In this document: positions 9,355 to 19,272 of the stretch, piece after piece
Layout of the letters: the number at the start of each line of letters is the position of its first letter
How positions within the stretch are numbered: position 1 is the stretch's first letter
Source of the DNA: Anaerobacillus isosaccharinicus
Lineage (GTDB): Bacteria; Bacillota; Bacilli; Bacillales; Anaerobacillaceae
DNA: 64,000 bases
Direction: 5' to 3'
Assembly (NCBI RefSeq): GCF_001866075.3
Contig: NZ_CP063356.1
Location: 4,950,164 to 5,014,163, forward strand
Translations under genes and position numbers: made by a program
The notes under the pieces: generated by a model
Seen by the model: the letters and a program-made list of their open reading frames with translations, nothing else
The model's database searches: none
What the model was told of the DNA's origin: nothing

Positions 9355-12300
9355 TTATTCCACATTAAAATATCGTCCTTCGGGATGGGCAAAAACCATT
9401 GCAGATACAGACGCTTCTGGGTCCATCATATATTCCTCTGTCAATTCAATCCCAATTTCCACTGGGTTTAATAGTCCAAAGAGTTTCTTCTGATCTGCTA
9501 GCTCAGGGCAAGCTGGATATCCATACGATACCCTAACTCCTTGGTACCGTGCTGAAAATCTATCTTGCATAGTAAGGTCTGGATCATCAGGTATTCCAAG
9601 TGAATTTCTCATTAAATGGTGTAGATGCTCTGCAAAAGCTTCTGCTAATTCTAGAGCTAATGCTTGAAGAAGATGACTTCTTAAGTAGTCTCCTTTTTCC
9701 TTCCATTCGGTAGACAATTCCCTAACCCCTAATCCTGCTGTAACAACAAAAAAACCAACATAATCAATTTCCCCACTTTCTTTTGGGCGAATAAAGTCTG
9801 CTAAACATAAATGTGGGGCTTTTCTTTGACGAGGAAACGTAAACCGTTCAATTTCCTTCGAATAGTCATTTGGATCATAAATGATGATATCATTTCCTTC
9901 TGATTGAGCAGGAAAAAATTGATAAACCCCTCTAGCTTTAAGCCATTCATTTTCTACAATTTCTTGGAACAACTCATCTGTTTTTTCTTTTAACTGGACG
10001 GCCTTTTCATTTCCTTCCCTTATTAAACGCTCCACCTTCCCTTTTAGACCTAAATGTTTTCCTAACAGGGTTTGAATATTAATATATGGCTTAATATGCG
10101 ATAACCTATAATCTAAAAATGTACGTTTTTTCAGATCACTTGGAATAGCGACCTTATGATTTGTTGAAACGTCTGAGCGACTTGGTATTACCTCATCTTC
10201 GAGTTCAACATTTTCTTCTAATTGAGCATTTTCACTAACTTCAATTTCTGGTTTTGCAAGTACTTTTATCTTTGTTCCATCTTTGTGAAAAAGCTGATTA
10301 GCTAGTTCTAAACCATTCATTGCATCTTTTGCGTAAAGTACATTCCCACCATATTGTTGTTGAATTTTCGTTTCAGTAAATTTCCTTGTCAAAGCTGCTC
10401 CACCGACTAAAATCGGGATCGAAATTTGTTGCTCCTTTAAATCAGTTGCAGTTAACACCATTTGTTGCGCAGATTTCACTAATAAACCTGACAAACCTAT
10501 TGCATCCGGATTTTCTTTTTTAATCGCTTCAATTAATTGGTTTGACGTAACTTTTATGCCAAGATTAACAACTTTGAAACCGTTATTACTTAAAATAATT
10601 TCAACTAGATTTTTTCCAATATCATGAACGTCACCTTTAACAGTAGCTAGGAGAATTTTTCCTTTACCATTATCATCTTTCTTTTCCATAAACTGTTCTA
10701 AAAATTGTACTGAAGCTTTCATTACTTCAGCACTTTGTAGAACTTCTGCAACAATAAGCTCATTATTATTAAACAACTTACCTACCTCGTCCATTCCAGC
10801 CATCAACGGACCATTGATAACCGCTAAAGGGGTCTCATACTTTTGTAGTGCTAGTTCAAGATCTGGGACTAACCCTTCTTTTGTTCCTTCGATAATGTAG
10901 CTTTGGAGACGTTCTTCTAACGTTAAGTTCAGTAGTGGTTTCTTATCTTCTTTCTTTTTACCACGATAAAAAGCGGTGAACTCAGCTAATACTTCATCAG
11001 CTGTTTCAAACAAAACTTTTTCAGCTAAAATTCGTTCTTCTTCTTTTATTGAAGCAAAACGTTCTAGCTTTTCAGTATTGACAATCGCATAGTCAAGTCC
11101 TGCTTGTGTACAATGATAAAGAAACACAGAATTTAAAATTTCTCGGCCGACAGGAGGAAGTCCAAACGAGACATTACTTACACCTAAAATTGTTAAACAT
11201 TGTGGAAGCTTTTCTTTAATCAGACGAATTCCTTCTACTGTAGCTTTAGCAGAGCCAATATATTGTTCATCACCGGTTCCAACTGGGAATACAAGTGGAT
11301 CAAAAATAATATCTTGCGGTCTTACACCGTAGCGGCTCACAAGCAAGTCATACGATCTTAACGCAACTTCAAGTTTTCGTTCTGCCGTTACCGCCATACC
11401 TATTTCATCAATTGTTCCTACAACAACTGCTGCTCCGTAGCGATGAATAATCGGAACAACACTTTCAAACCTTTCTTCGCCATCCTCTAAGTTTATCGAG
11501 TTGATTACTGCTTTTCCTTGACAGTAGGTTAAAGCTTTCTCAAGAACCTTTTCATCAGTTGAATCAATCATTAGTGGAACCTTCACTTTATTTACAACGT
11601 ATGGCAAAAAATTCTCCATATCACAGACTTCTTCACTATCAGGGTCAGCTAAACAGATATCAATAATGTGCGCCCCTTTTTTCACTTGTGCTCGGGCAAT
11701 TTCTGAAGCCTCTTCAAATTTACCTTCTTTGATTAAGACTTTAAATTTTTTCGAACCAATAACGTTTGTTCGTTCCCCAACTAAAAGAGGGCGCATTGTT
11801 TCATCATAAATGAACGGCTCTATCCCAGAGAGTGCATGGGGATGCTCGCCTGCAAGTTGCCTTGGCTTTAGGCCTTCTACTGCTTCGCGAATTGCTTTAA
11901 TATGTTCCGGTGTTGTTCCACAGCACCCACCGACGACATTTAACCACCCTTTTTGAGCAAATTGCTTTAGCTTTCGTGCTAACATTTCAGGTGATTCATG
12001 ATAATGGCCTTCTTCATCTGGTAATCCGGCATTTGGAAAACAAATGACAGCTGTTGAAGAGAGACTTGCTAGTGAACGAAGGTGATCTTGCATAAATTCA
12101 GGTCCTGTAGCACAATTCAGGCCAACAACAACAGGTTTCATATGTTCAATTGATAGATAAAAGGCTTCGATGTTTTGTCCTGCTAGTGTAGTTCCCATCG
12201 GTTCAATCGTTCCTGAAATCATTAATGGTACTCTGATTGCTAGTTTTTCAAATGCTTTTTCAATACCTATATAAGCCGCCTTGACGTTTCTAGTATCTTG

Positions 12301-12792
12301 ACTCGTTTCAATTAGGAGAAGATCAACGCCACCAAGTAAAAGGCCATAGGCTTGTTGTTCATAGGCTTCAATTAAATCTTCAAATGTTGCTCCTCCTGTC
12401 ACTGACAACGATTTTGTTGTCGGTCCCATAGAACCTGCTACATAACGAGGCCACGCTTCTGTTGAAAACTTTTCTACGGCTATCTTAGCAATTTCAGCAG
12501 CCTTTTGGTTCAGTTCGATCGCTAAATGTTGCAGGTCATAATCAGCTAAAACTATATTAGTGGCGCCAAACGTATTCGTTTCAATAATATCCGCACCGGC
12601 CTCTAGATAAGCTTCATGAATGTCTTGGATTACATCAGGTGCGGTTATATTTAGGTACTCATTGCAACCTTCAAACTCTTCGCCACCAAAATCTTCAGCT
12701 GTTAAGTTTTTATTTTGAAGCATTGTTCCCATCGCACCATCTAACACTAAGATATAATTTTGCAGTCTGTTTTGAAATGATTGATATTTCAT
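9355..12792 (-). CDS. metH: Cobalamin-dependent methionine synthase
   Basis: Transfers the methyl group of 5-methyl-THF to homocysteine through B12. All four modules are visible in 1145 residues: homocysteine domain (1 to about 310) with Zn-binding GGCCGTTPEH near residue 289; pterin domain (about 330-600; ERTNVIGSKKF); cap plus B12 domain (about 630-850) with KGDVHDIGKN near residue 719 carrying the cobalt-ligating His; and the C-terminal activation domain (about 890-1145; RYQGVRVSYGYPACPE). It is last in the metI-metC-yitJ-metH run, 27 bp after yitJ. It makes this strain dependent on cobalamin for this route; no metE is seen in the window. Confidence 0.97.
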   Translation of the reverse strand: MKYQSFQNRLQNYILVLDGAMGTMLQNKNLTAEDFGGEEFEGCNEYLNITAPDVIQDIHEAYLEAGADIIETNTFGATNIVLADYDLQHLAIELNQKAAEIAKIAVEKFSTEAWPRYVAGSMGPTTKSLSVTGGATFEDLIEAYEQQAYGLLLGGVDLLLIETSQDTRNVKAAYIGIEKAFEKLAIRVPLMISGTIEPMGTTLAGQNIEAFYLSIEHMKPVVVGLNCATGPEFMQDHLRSLASLSSTAVICFPNAGLPDEEGHYHESPEMLARKLKQFAQKGWLNVVGGCCGTTPEHIKAIREAVEGLKPRQLAGEHPHALSGIEPFIYDETMRPLLVGERTNVIGSKKFKVLIKEGKFEEASEIARAQVKKGAHIIDICLADPDSEEVCDMENFLPYVVNKVKVPLMIDSTDEKVLEKALTYCQGKAVINSINLEDGEERFESVVPIIHRYGAAVVVGTIDEIGMAVTAERKLEVALRSYDLLVSRYGVRPQDIIFDPLVFPVGTGDEQYIGSAKATVEGIRLIKEKLPQCLTILGVSNVSFGLPPVGREILNSVFLYHCTQAGLDYAIVNTEKLERFASIKEEERILAEKVLFETADEVLAEFTAFYRGKKKEDKKPLLNLTLEERLQSYIIEGTKEGLVPDLELALQKYETPLAVINGPLMAGMDEVGKLFNNNELIVAEVLQSAEVMKASVQFLEQFMEKKDDNGKGKILLATVKGDVHDIGKNLVEIILSNNGFKVVNLGIKVTSNQLIEAIKKENPDAIGLSGLLVKSAQQMVLTATDLKEQQISIPILVGGAALTRKFTETKIQQQYGGNVLYAKDAMNGLELANQLFHKDGTKIKVLAKPEIEVSENAQLEENVELEDEVIPSRSDVSTNHKVAIPSDLKKRTFLDYRLSHIKPYINIQTLLGKHLGLKGKVERLIREGNEKAVQLKEKTDELFQEIVENEWLKARGVYQFFPAQSEGNDIIIYDPNDYSKEIERFTFPRQRKAPHLCLADFIRPKESGEIDYVGFFVVTAGLGVRELSTEWKEKGDYLRSHLLQALALELAEAFAEHLHHLMRNSLGIPDDPDLTMQDRFSARYQGVRVSYGYPACPELADQKKLFGLLNPVEIGIELTEEYMMDPEASVSAMVFAHPEGRYFNVE

Positions 12793-12819
12793 GTGATCTA
12801 CCCTTTCGTGGTGACTTTA

Positions 12820-14667
12820 TTAATTACTCAATTTTTCTGGTTGTATTAACTTACTTTTCCATTGCCAATATTTTGTTAATTCAACTGTCATTTCATAACG
12901 TAAAAAAGGAGTAATTAAATATAAGCCATTAAAATAGCGATGAACCTCATCTATTAACTCTTTTGCAATTTGAATCCCTTCATAATGGGACGCTTCTTGG
13001 TCACCTGACACTCTCATCATCCGTTCACGCGTTTCTTCTGTTAATTTAATTCCCGGAACTTCATTATGGAGAAATTCAGCATTTTTACTACTCGTTAAAG
13101 GCATAACACCTAAGTATATTGGTGCCTTTATATGCTTTGTCACCTCGTAAATTTTTGCTACTTGTTCTATTGAAAATACTGGTTGACTTAAAAAATAGTC
13201 AGCTCCGTACTCAAGTTTTTTTTCCATTCTCCGTACCATTTGCTCTAAATGATTCCCATTTGGGTTAAAGGCAGCACCAACGGAAAAGTTTGTTCTCGCG
13301 CCTAAATCTTTACCGGAGAACGAAACACCGTTATTCATTTGTTTCATCAGTCTAATTAAGTCAAAAGAAGCGAGATCATACACTGAAGTGGCCCCTGGAA
13401 AATCACCTATTTTTGTTGGATCACCAGTTACTGCTAGCAACTGATTGATACCTAGTGTGTGTAGCCCCATTAAATGAGATTGTAAGCCAATTAAATTTCG
13501 GTCTCGACATGTAATATGAACTAATGGTCTGACATTGTACTCTTTTTTAATAATGGAGGCTAAAGATAAATTACAAATGCGTGGTGAAGCCAATGAATTA
13601 TCAGCCAACGTTACAGCATCAACGCCTGCCTCTTTTAGCTTCTTTGATCCCTCCACAAAAACGTCTGTATTTAATTTTTTCGGCGGGTCTAATTCAACAA
13701 TCACTGATTTTCTGCGTTGGACAATGCTAGGTAGCGATTCTTGTTGCTCTTTATGAAAAACGACGATTGACTGTTTTTGTTTCACTTTAACTTGTTTCTC
13801 TTCAACTGGCTTTTGGTTTCTCACAGCATCTGCAACTGCTTTAATATGGTCAGGTGTCGTACCACAACAACCACCAATAAGTCTAATTCCCTGTTCCACA
13901 AAGGCTTTGGCACTATCGCCAAAGTATTTAGGATTGGTCTGATACACAAGTCTACCATCTTTATAATCTGGCAAACTTGCATTTGGATAAGCAGATAAAA
14001 AAGCTCTTTTTAATAACGGAACTTCCTCAAAGGATTGCAACATGTGAAATGGTCCCATTCGACAGTTCATTCCGACCACATCTGCTCCAAGATCCTCTAA
14101 TGCTGATAATGCATCTTTTAAGGGAATTCCACCATGTAAAACCCCTACCTCATCTAAGGAGACATGGCTAATAATCGGAAGATCTGTTTTTTTTCTAGCT
14201 AGCATTAAACAAGTGGAAAGTTCCTCAAAATCATAAAATGTTTCTAGTAATATACCATCAATATCACATTCAAGGAGACTATTCATTTGTTCTTCAAAAC
14301 TATAAACAATCTCTTCCATGGAATGAGATCTTTTTTGAAAGCCTCTAATACCTCCCATTGTCCCGATAACATAAGCGTCTTTATTTGTTACAACCTCATT
14401 TGCACAATTGACTGCTGCTTTATTAATGATTGCTACTTTATTCTCTAAACCGTGTCGAGTTAGCTTAATTTTATTTGCTGCATACGTGTTCGTTTGGATA
14501 ATTTGTGAACCTGCTTGCAGATAAGCCTCGTGCACTTCTTTAACTTTAGTTGGGTCAGAAAGGTTTAATTCTTCAAAACAACGATCTAGCCCTTTTAAAT
14601 ATAGAAATGTACCAATGGCACCATCTCCAATTAATGTTTTGGTTTTCATATCTTGTAAAAAACTCAT
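12820..14667 (-). CDS. yitJ: Bifunctional homocysteine S-methyltransferase / 5,10-methylene-THF reductase (YitJ type)
   Basis: A 615-residue fusion. The N-terminal homocysteine-methyltransferase domain (1 to about 290) has the zinc motif IGGCCGTTPDHIKAV near residue 266. The C-terminal MetF domain (about 320-600) carries ELDPPK, ADNSLASPRI, TCRDRNLIGLQSHL and LAVTGDPTKIGD, typical of methylene-THF reductase. It supplies 5-methyl-THF to MetH encoded next. The N-terminal half may use S-methylmethionine or AdoMet, or assist MetH; its exact reaction is unsettled. It lies between metC and metH under the S-box. Confidence 0.93.
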   Translation of the reverse strand: MSFLQDMKTKTLIGDGAIGTFLYLKGLDRCFEELNLSDPTKVKEVHEAYLQAGSQIIQTNTYAANKIKLTRHGLENKVAIINKAAVNCANEVVTNKDAYVIGTMGGIRGFQKRSHSMEEIVYSFEEQMNSLLECDIDGILLETFYDFEELSTCLMLARKKTDLPIISHVSLDEVGVLHGGIPLKDALSALEDLGADVVGMNCRMGPFHMLQSFEEVPLLKRAFLSAYPNASLPDYKDGRLVYQTNPKYFGDSAKAFVEQGIRLIGGCCGTTPDHIKAVADAVRNQKPVEEKQVKVKQKQSIVVFHKEQQESLPSIVQRRKSVIVELDPPKKLNTDVFVEGSKKLKEAGVDAVTLADNSLASPRICNLSLASIIKKEYNVRPLVHITCRDRNLIGLQSHLMGLHTLGINQLLAVTGDPTKIGDFPGATSVYDLASFDLIRLMKQMNNGVSFSGKDLGARTNFSVGAAFNPNGNHLEQMVRRMEKKLEYGADYFLSQPVFSIEQVAKIYEVTKHIKAPIYLGVMPLTSSKNAEFLHNEVPGIKLTEETRERMMRVSGDQEASHYEGIQIAKELIDEVHRYFNGLYLITPFLRYEMTVELTKYWQWKSKLIQPEKLSN

Positions 14668-14713
14668 ATGTCTCTTCCTTTCTACCCAAAGCTAAAACGA
14701 ACACTTTTCTTTT

Positions 14714-15865
14714 TTATAAGGCATTTAACGCCTGTTCAAAATCGGCAATAAGATCGTTCACGTCCTCTAACCCTACCGAAAGTCTTAGTAAACCATCGGT
14801 AATCCCTCGTTTTAGCCGCTCTTCTTCTGGCATTGAACCGTGGGACATAGTCGCAGGGTACGAAAGGATCGTTTCAACAGCACCTAAACTAACTGCAAAT
14901 ACAGGTAATTTCACGTTTTCAACGAAAGCTTTAGTCATCTCTTTTGTTGGAAATTCAAACGAGAGAACCGCACCGTGGCTTGAGGCTTGTTGCCCTTGTA
15001 TCTCTTTTCCAGGATGATTTTTAAGTCCGGGATAATAAACAGCTTTCACTTCATTTCTCTTTGCTAGCCAATTAGCAATTTCCTCGGCAGCAGTGGAACT
15101 GGCATTCATTCTAACTTGTAACGTTTTTAAACCACGTAATACTAACCAGCTATCTTGGACACCTAAAATTGCGCCAAAGGAATTGTGTAAAAAAGCAAGT
15201 TGTCTTCCAAGTTCCTCGTCTTTAGTAACAGCAAGGCCAGCAACAACATCACTATGCCCCCCTAAAAATTTGGTGGCACTATGAAGGACAACGTCTACCC
15301 CTAAATCTAGTGGTCTTTGAAAAACAGGTGTCAAAAATGTATTATCACAAAACGTTAAACAATTGTGAGCTTTAGCTATAGCAACAATTGCTTTGATGTT
15401 TGTTATTTTTAAAGTTGGATTTGACGGTGTTTCAAGATAAATTAATTTCGTATTTGCTTGGATCTTACTTTCAACTTCTTTCTCATTCGTCATGTCAACA
15501 AATGTATGGTCAATACCTAATTTTGTTAAAACTTGGGTTACAAAACGGTAGGTTCCACCGTAAACATCTTCGGTAATAACGATGTGGTCCCCTTTAGAGA
15601 GGAACATAAATGCAGTGGATATAGCTGCCATTCCAGAAGCAAAGGCAAAGCCTCTTGATCCCCCTTCTAAATCAGCAATTACATCTTCAAGTGCCCGACG
15701 AGTAGGATTAGATCCTCTAGCATAATCATACTCACCAAACCCATCAAAGGAATATTGATGAAAAGTGGATGAATGATGGATTGGAACACTTACCGCTCCG
15801 GTTTCTTGATGTATTTTTTGATTATTGTGCAAAAGTTTTGTTTGAATATGGTATTGATCAGGCAA
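14714..15865 (-). CDS. metC: Cystathionine beta-lyase
   Basis: A 383-residue PLP enzyme of the Cys/Met metabolism family that cleaves cystathionine to homocysteine. The Schiff-base lysine lies in HSATKFLGGHSD near residue 198; YDYARGSNPTRRALE and GFAFASGMAAISTAF are family blocks. It is closer to B. subtilis MetC (SVPIHHSSTFHQYSFDGFGEYDYAR region, GITDGLLRLSVG end) than to MetI. The start is TTG, preceded by GGAGGGG and overlapping the metI end by 8 bp. Confidence 0.92.
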   Translation of the reverse strand: MPDQYHIQTKLLHNNQKIHQETGAVSVPIHHSSTFHQYSFDGFGEYDYARGSNPTRRALEDVIADLEGGSRGFAFASGMAAISTAFMFLSKGDHIVITEDVYGGTYRFVTQVLTKLGIDHTFVDMTNEKEVESKIQANTKLIYLETPSNPTLKITNIKAIVAIAKAHNCLTFCDNTFLTPVFQRPLDLGVDVVLHSATKFLGGHSDVVAGLAVTKDEELGRQLAFLHNSFGAILGVQDSWLVLRGLKTLQVRMNASSTAAEEIANWLAKRNEVKAVYYPGLKNHPGKEIQGQQASSHGAVLSFEFPTKEMTKAFVENVKLPVFAVSLGAVETILSYPATMSHGSMPEEERLKRGITDGLLRLSVGLEDVNDLIADFEQALNAL

Positions 15866-16982
15866 TAGAATCCCCTCCTTTCTCTAACCCATCTAAGCCT
15901 TGGGATAAATCTTCAATTAAATCTTCAATATTTTCAATTCCGACTGAAAATCTTAAAAGCCTTTTACAAACTCCATACTTTTCACGAAGATCTTCAGGAA
16001 TATCTGCATGTGTTTGTGTTGTCGGATAGGTCATTAAACTTTCTACGCCGCCAAGACTTTCTGCAAATGTGATAAGCTTCAAGCTTTGCAAAAGTGGATT
16101 AACCCAATTCGCATCTTTAATCCGAAAGGATAACATCCCACCACGGCCTGGATATAACACATCAGTAACCAAGGGGTGTTCCCTTAAAAATTGAGCGACA
16201 GCATTGGCATTTTCTTCGTGCTTTGCCATTCTTAAAGCCAATGTTTTCATTCCTCTTATTAACAGCCATGAATCAAACGGCGATAGGGTTGCGCCAATAC
16301 CATTATGGAAAAAACCAATCTTCTCGCATACTTCCTCACCCTTTGCTGTAATTAAGCCTGCTAGAACATCGTTGTGACCGCCTAAATACTTCGTCGCGCT
16401 ATGGATAACAATATCTGCACCTTCTTCAATCGGTCTTTGTATATATGGTGTATAAAAAGTGTTGTCGACAATTAATAAAAGGTCGTGTTTTTTTGAAACA
16501 TTACTAACACGGGATATACTCATTTCTTGCATTAAAGGATTTGTAGGAGTCTCAATAAAAATTGCTTTCGTATTGTCAGAAACCAAAGACTCTAATTGCT
16601 CGTAATCTTCCCCGTCCCAGTAACGAAAAGTAATTCCCCAATGCTTCCAACCTTGCTGAAAAAGACGATATGTCCCACCATATAAATCTTGGCAAACGAT
16701 GATTTCATCACCTTGCTTAAATATAGATAGCACAGTTTGAATAGCTGCCATTCCGGAGCTACAAGCGAAACCGCGATCTCCCCCTTCTAAAAGTGCAATA
16801 CCTTCTTCTAGAATATGTCTAGTCGGATTTCCAGTTCTACTATAGTCATAACCTGTCGATTGACCAATTCCTTCATGACGGTAAGCGGTTGAGAAATAGA
16901 CTGGTGGGTTAATTGTCCCTGTTTTTGTCTCACTTCTATTTCCTAATTGGACCAAATTCGTTTCTAAATGCTTATATGCCAT
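15858..16982 (-). CDS. metI: Cystathionine gamma-synthase / O-acetylhomoserine thiolyase
   Basis: A 374-residue PLP enzyme that condenses an activated homoserine with cysteine (or sulfide). Motifs: YDYSRTGNPTRHILE, HSATKYLGGHND with the PLP lysine near residue 197, and the MetI-like block GVESLMTYPTTQTHADIPE that distinguishes it from the MetC copy that follows. Start ATG with AAAGGAGAGATTAAC. It is the first gene after the S-box riboswitch, as in the B. subtilis metIC operon. Confidence 0.93.
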   Translation of the reverse strand: MAYKHLETNLVQLGNRSETKTGTINPPVYFSTAYRHEGIGQSTGYDYSRTGNPTRHILEEGIALLEGGDRGFACSSGMAAIQTVLSIFKQGDEIIVCQDLYGGTYRLFQQGWKHWGITFRYWDGEDYEQLESLVSDNTKAIFIETPTNPLMQEMSISRVSNVSKKHDLLLIVDNTFYTPYIQRPIEEGADIVIHSATKYLGGHNDVLAGLITAKGEEVCEKIGFFHNGIGATLSPFDSWLLIRGMKTLALRMAKHEENANAVAQFLREHPLVTDVLYPGRGGMLSFRIKDANWVNPLLQSLKLITFAESLGGVESLMTYPTTQTHADIPEDLREKYGVCKRLLRFSVGIENIEDLIEDLSQGLDGLEKGGDSIA

Positions 16983-17038
16983 GTTAATCTCTCCTTTTAC
17001 GTTTATGCTTTAAACCGTTAAAAATTATTTGAATAAAA

Positions 17039-17195
17039 AAACTTCTTCTAAAATAAGAAGAAGTCGCCGCTAGCAAATACCTTCTTCTTATCTTTCAAGT
17101 TTTCAAAAAAACTTGATGGATTTAGCACCTGACCTTGTTAGGCTGGTTGCTGAGATTTCATAGGGCCACTTCCCTCCATCTCTCGCGATAAGAAT
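17039..17195 (-). promoter_or_regulatory. S-box (SAM-I) riboswitch of the met operon
   Basis: On the minus strand, CTTATCGCGAGAGATGGAGG, then GGCCCTATGAA, CAGCAACC and GTCAGGTGCTAAATCC are the conserved SAM-I elements. P1 is formed by CTTATC (about 17187-17192) and GATAAG (about 17087-17092). Directly downstream, AAGAAGAAG ... CTTCTTCTT (about 17052-17090) forms the terminator and overlaps the 3' side of P1, so an antiterminator is displaced when SAM binds. Expected effect: high SAM stops transcription of metI-metC-yitJ-metH. Confidence 0.97.
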
Positions 17196-17260
17196 AGTAA
17201 GAATTTTAAGTTATATTGATTATTAAACTACACTATTTTTATGAATAATGCAAACATTAT

Positions 17261-17428
17261 TTATTCTGCTTGAGCCTCAATTTGTAAACCTTGTTCATTT
17301 CCACATACACATCGTTTAAAGCCTGTTTCATAATTACCTTCTTTGGTTAACTTTCCTCGTAGAATAAATTTTTCACCACAATCATAACATCTCACAGTTA
17401 TTTTGTATCTTTGTTTTTCTTGCAACAA
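17261..17428 (-). CDS. Small CxxC/CxC zinc-ribbon-like protein
   Basis: A 55-residue reading frame starting TTG, with AGGTGA five bases upstream. It contains RCYDCGEKF and KRCVCGNEQG, a CxxC plus CxC arrangement that could bind zinc. I do not recognise a named family. The insertion sequence begins only 26 bp upstream of the start, so its original promoter or upstream partner (probably prsW) has been separated from it. Support is the ribosome binding site and the paired cysteines; the function is unknown. Confidence 0.6.
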   Translation of the reverse strand: MLQEKQRYKITVRCYDCGEKFILRGKLTKEGNYETGFKRCVCGNEQGLQIEAQAE

Positions 17429-17453
17429 AGCCTTCACCTCACTGTTAAATTAT

Positions 17454-17460
17454 AGTCTCT
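17454..17460. repeat. Left copy of 7-bp target-site duplication
   Basis: AGTCTCT flanks the insertion sequence on its left; the identical AGTCTCT at 19273-19279 flanks it on the right. Confidence 0.9.
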
Positions 17461-19272
17461 CGGAAATTAAATTTCCGCTTCAGCTCTAGTCTTTCGACTT
17501 GGGCTTTTTATTGTTTCACCCCTAATTAAAGGGTACGAACAAATTTTCCTCTTGACAAATTCAGATCGCCCCAACAATCGAGTTGAAGACATTAAAAAAC
17601 TCGTATTGGGGGAATTTTTATGCTAAAAAACGTCCGTTCTCATGAATCCTATCTGTCTTTTGTTGTTGAGCAATTAGAAGAACTCTATAAGGATAAAACA
17701 TTTTTAAAAACCTTTTACTCTAGACCAATAATTTGGTGTTCCTTGATTGACCTAACCGATGCCGCCATGTTGCTTAGACACCGTTATTCCTCTAATCCAA
17801 GAGGAAGAAAACCGCGTAATCCTTGTGATATGTTGAGAAGTTTAATGCTAATGCATTATCACAATGTAACGAGTGTTGATCAATGGGTTTACCATTTAAA
17901 AACAACACCGATTTATGCTGTCCTTAGTGGATTTTCTCCAAGCAACGTTCCTGGAGTCGGAACGTTTTACGACTTTTTCAATCGTCTATGGCTTGCTTCA
18001 ACTCCACATTTATCAAAAAGAAATAAAAGAAAGTTAGCAAAACCTCGAAAGAAAGGAAAAAAGAATCAGAAACTAGATCCTAAAAACCCAAAGATTGTAG
18101 AAAAGCTAGTTAAACGCACTTTGAAAAATAAACATCAAAACTATATACCGAAGGCTCATGATCAGCTTCAAATAATCTTTCAGTCTTTGTTTGTCAATAA
18201 ATCAGCAGAAGCAGGATTATTAGGAAACACAAAATCTCTAAGCATTCTAGGTGATGGTTCTCCAGTTCTGACCGGTGGTAAACCTTACGGTAAGTTTCTT
18301 TGTGAATGTCGTAAACAAGGGAACTGGAAGTGCCAATGTAAGCGTCAATTCTCAGACCCTGATGCTGATTATGGTTGGGATAGTTCTAGAGAAAAGTACT
18401 ATTATGGTAGAAGTCTTTTCATGGTATCTGCTTCTGATAGTCCTTATGACTTACCTATTTATCCAAGGCTCTACCGAGCCAGTAAACACGATTCTGTTTT
18501 GTTTATAAGCGCATTTAGCGAACTCCAACAATGGTATTCTGATTGGAAAATTGGTGAAGTCATTTTAGATTCAGCCTTAGATGCAACCCCTATCTATGAA
18601 ATGTTAGAACACTATGATGTTTCAGCCATCATTGACCTTAATCCAAGACGTTCTAAACAATTTCAGCACAAACAAATGGATATAAACCTTAAAGGGGTTC
18701 CAATTTGCCCAATCGGTCGAGAGATGATCCATTGGGGACTAAATCAGAAAACCTACCGCCGCAAATGGCGTTGTCCAGCCGTTTGTGGGAAGTGGGAATG
18801 TCCAAATCCATGTTCCGATTCAAAATATGGTCGAACATTTTATACAGCGACGAAGGATAATCCTCGTCTTTTTCCTCGCGTCAAGCGAGGTAGTAAGGAA
18901 TGGCGAAAACGCTATTCTTTACGAACTGGAGTCGAGCGTTGTATCAAACGTCAAAAAGTGGATTATCGTTTAGAAGATTCAAGAGGACGAAGTTCTCGGC
19001 ATTGGAATATTCGTACATATATCATCGGCATGTGCCAACATGCCGATGCGTGGATAAAGGAAGCAAAAAAGAATAACTTTGTGGCTGCGAACCCAATTAT
19101 TCAATCTCTTTTGTCCTTATAAACCCATCATAAAGAACAATTTTCAAAAAATCCACAACATGTGGTTTATTTGTCATGCATTCTTTTGAAAATGGCTTTG
19201 AAAATTCCATTTTTCCTTCTTAAATCCAGCTGATACACTCCAGGAGACCGCAAATTAATCATTTAATTTCCG
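17461..19272. mobile_element. Complete insertion sequence, 1812 bp
   Basis: The element ends in a perfect 12-bp terminal inverted repeat CGGAAATTAAAT (17461-17472 and complement 19261-19272), degenerating inward, and is flanked by a 7-bp direct repeat AGTCTCT. One intact transposase gene fills most of it. The left end is itself palindromic (CGGAAATT-A-AATTTCCG). The intact ends, duplication and open reading frame suggest a recent, potentially active insertion between prsW and the small zinc-ribbon gene. The IS family is not certain from memory. Confidence 0.92.
17620..19122 (+). CDS. DDE-type transposase
   Basis: A 500-residue transposase on the strand opposite to its neighbours. Likely catalytic acidic residues: Asp in SILGDGSPVLTGG (about 211), Asp in EVILDSALDATPIYEML (about 316) and Glu in LRTGVERCIKRQKVDYRLED (about 437), resembling the Y-x2-R-x3-E region of IS4/IS1182-like enzymes. 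A basic stretch near residues 130-150 (RNKRKLAKPRKKGKKNQK) and a Cys-rich insert (CECRKQGNWKCQCKRQF) may contact DNA or metal. A GGGGGA precedes the ATG. No frameshift is seen. The family assignment is tentative. Confidence 0.88.
   Translation: MLKNVRSHESYLSFVVEQLEELYKDKTFLKTFYSRPIIWCSLIDLTDAAMLLRHRYSSNPRGRKPRNPCDMLRSLMLMHYHNVTSVDQWVYHLKTTPIYAVLSGFSPSNVPGVGTFYDFFNRLWLASTPHLSKRNKRKLAKPRKKGKKNQKLDPKNPKIVEKLVKRTLKNKHQNYIPKAHDQLQIIFQSLFVNKSAEAGLLGNTKSLSILGDGSPVLTGGKPYGKFLCECRKQGNWKCQCKRQFSDPDADYGWDSSREKYYYGRSLFMVSASDSPYDLPIYPRLYRASKHDSVLFISAFSELQQWYSDWKIGEVILDSALDATPIYEMLEHYDVSAIIDLNPRRSKQFQHKQMDINLKGVPICPIGREMIHWGLNQKTYRRKWRCPAVCGKWECPNPCSDSKYGRTFYTATKDNPRLFPRVKRGSKEWRKRYSLRTGVERCIKRQKVDYRLEDSRGRSSRHWNIRTYIIGMCQHADAWIKEAKKNNFVAANPIIQSLLSL

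Noticed and set aside
19025-19055. Inverted repeat CGGCATGT ... ACATGCCG near the 3' end of the transposase
   Set aside because: It lies within the coding frame and encodes conserved-looking residues (IIGMCQHADAW), so I treat it as a coding coincidence.
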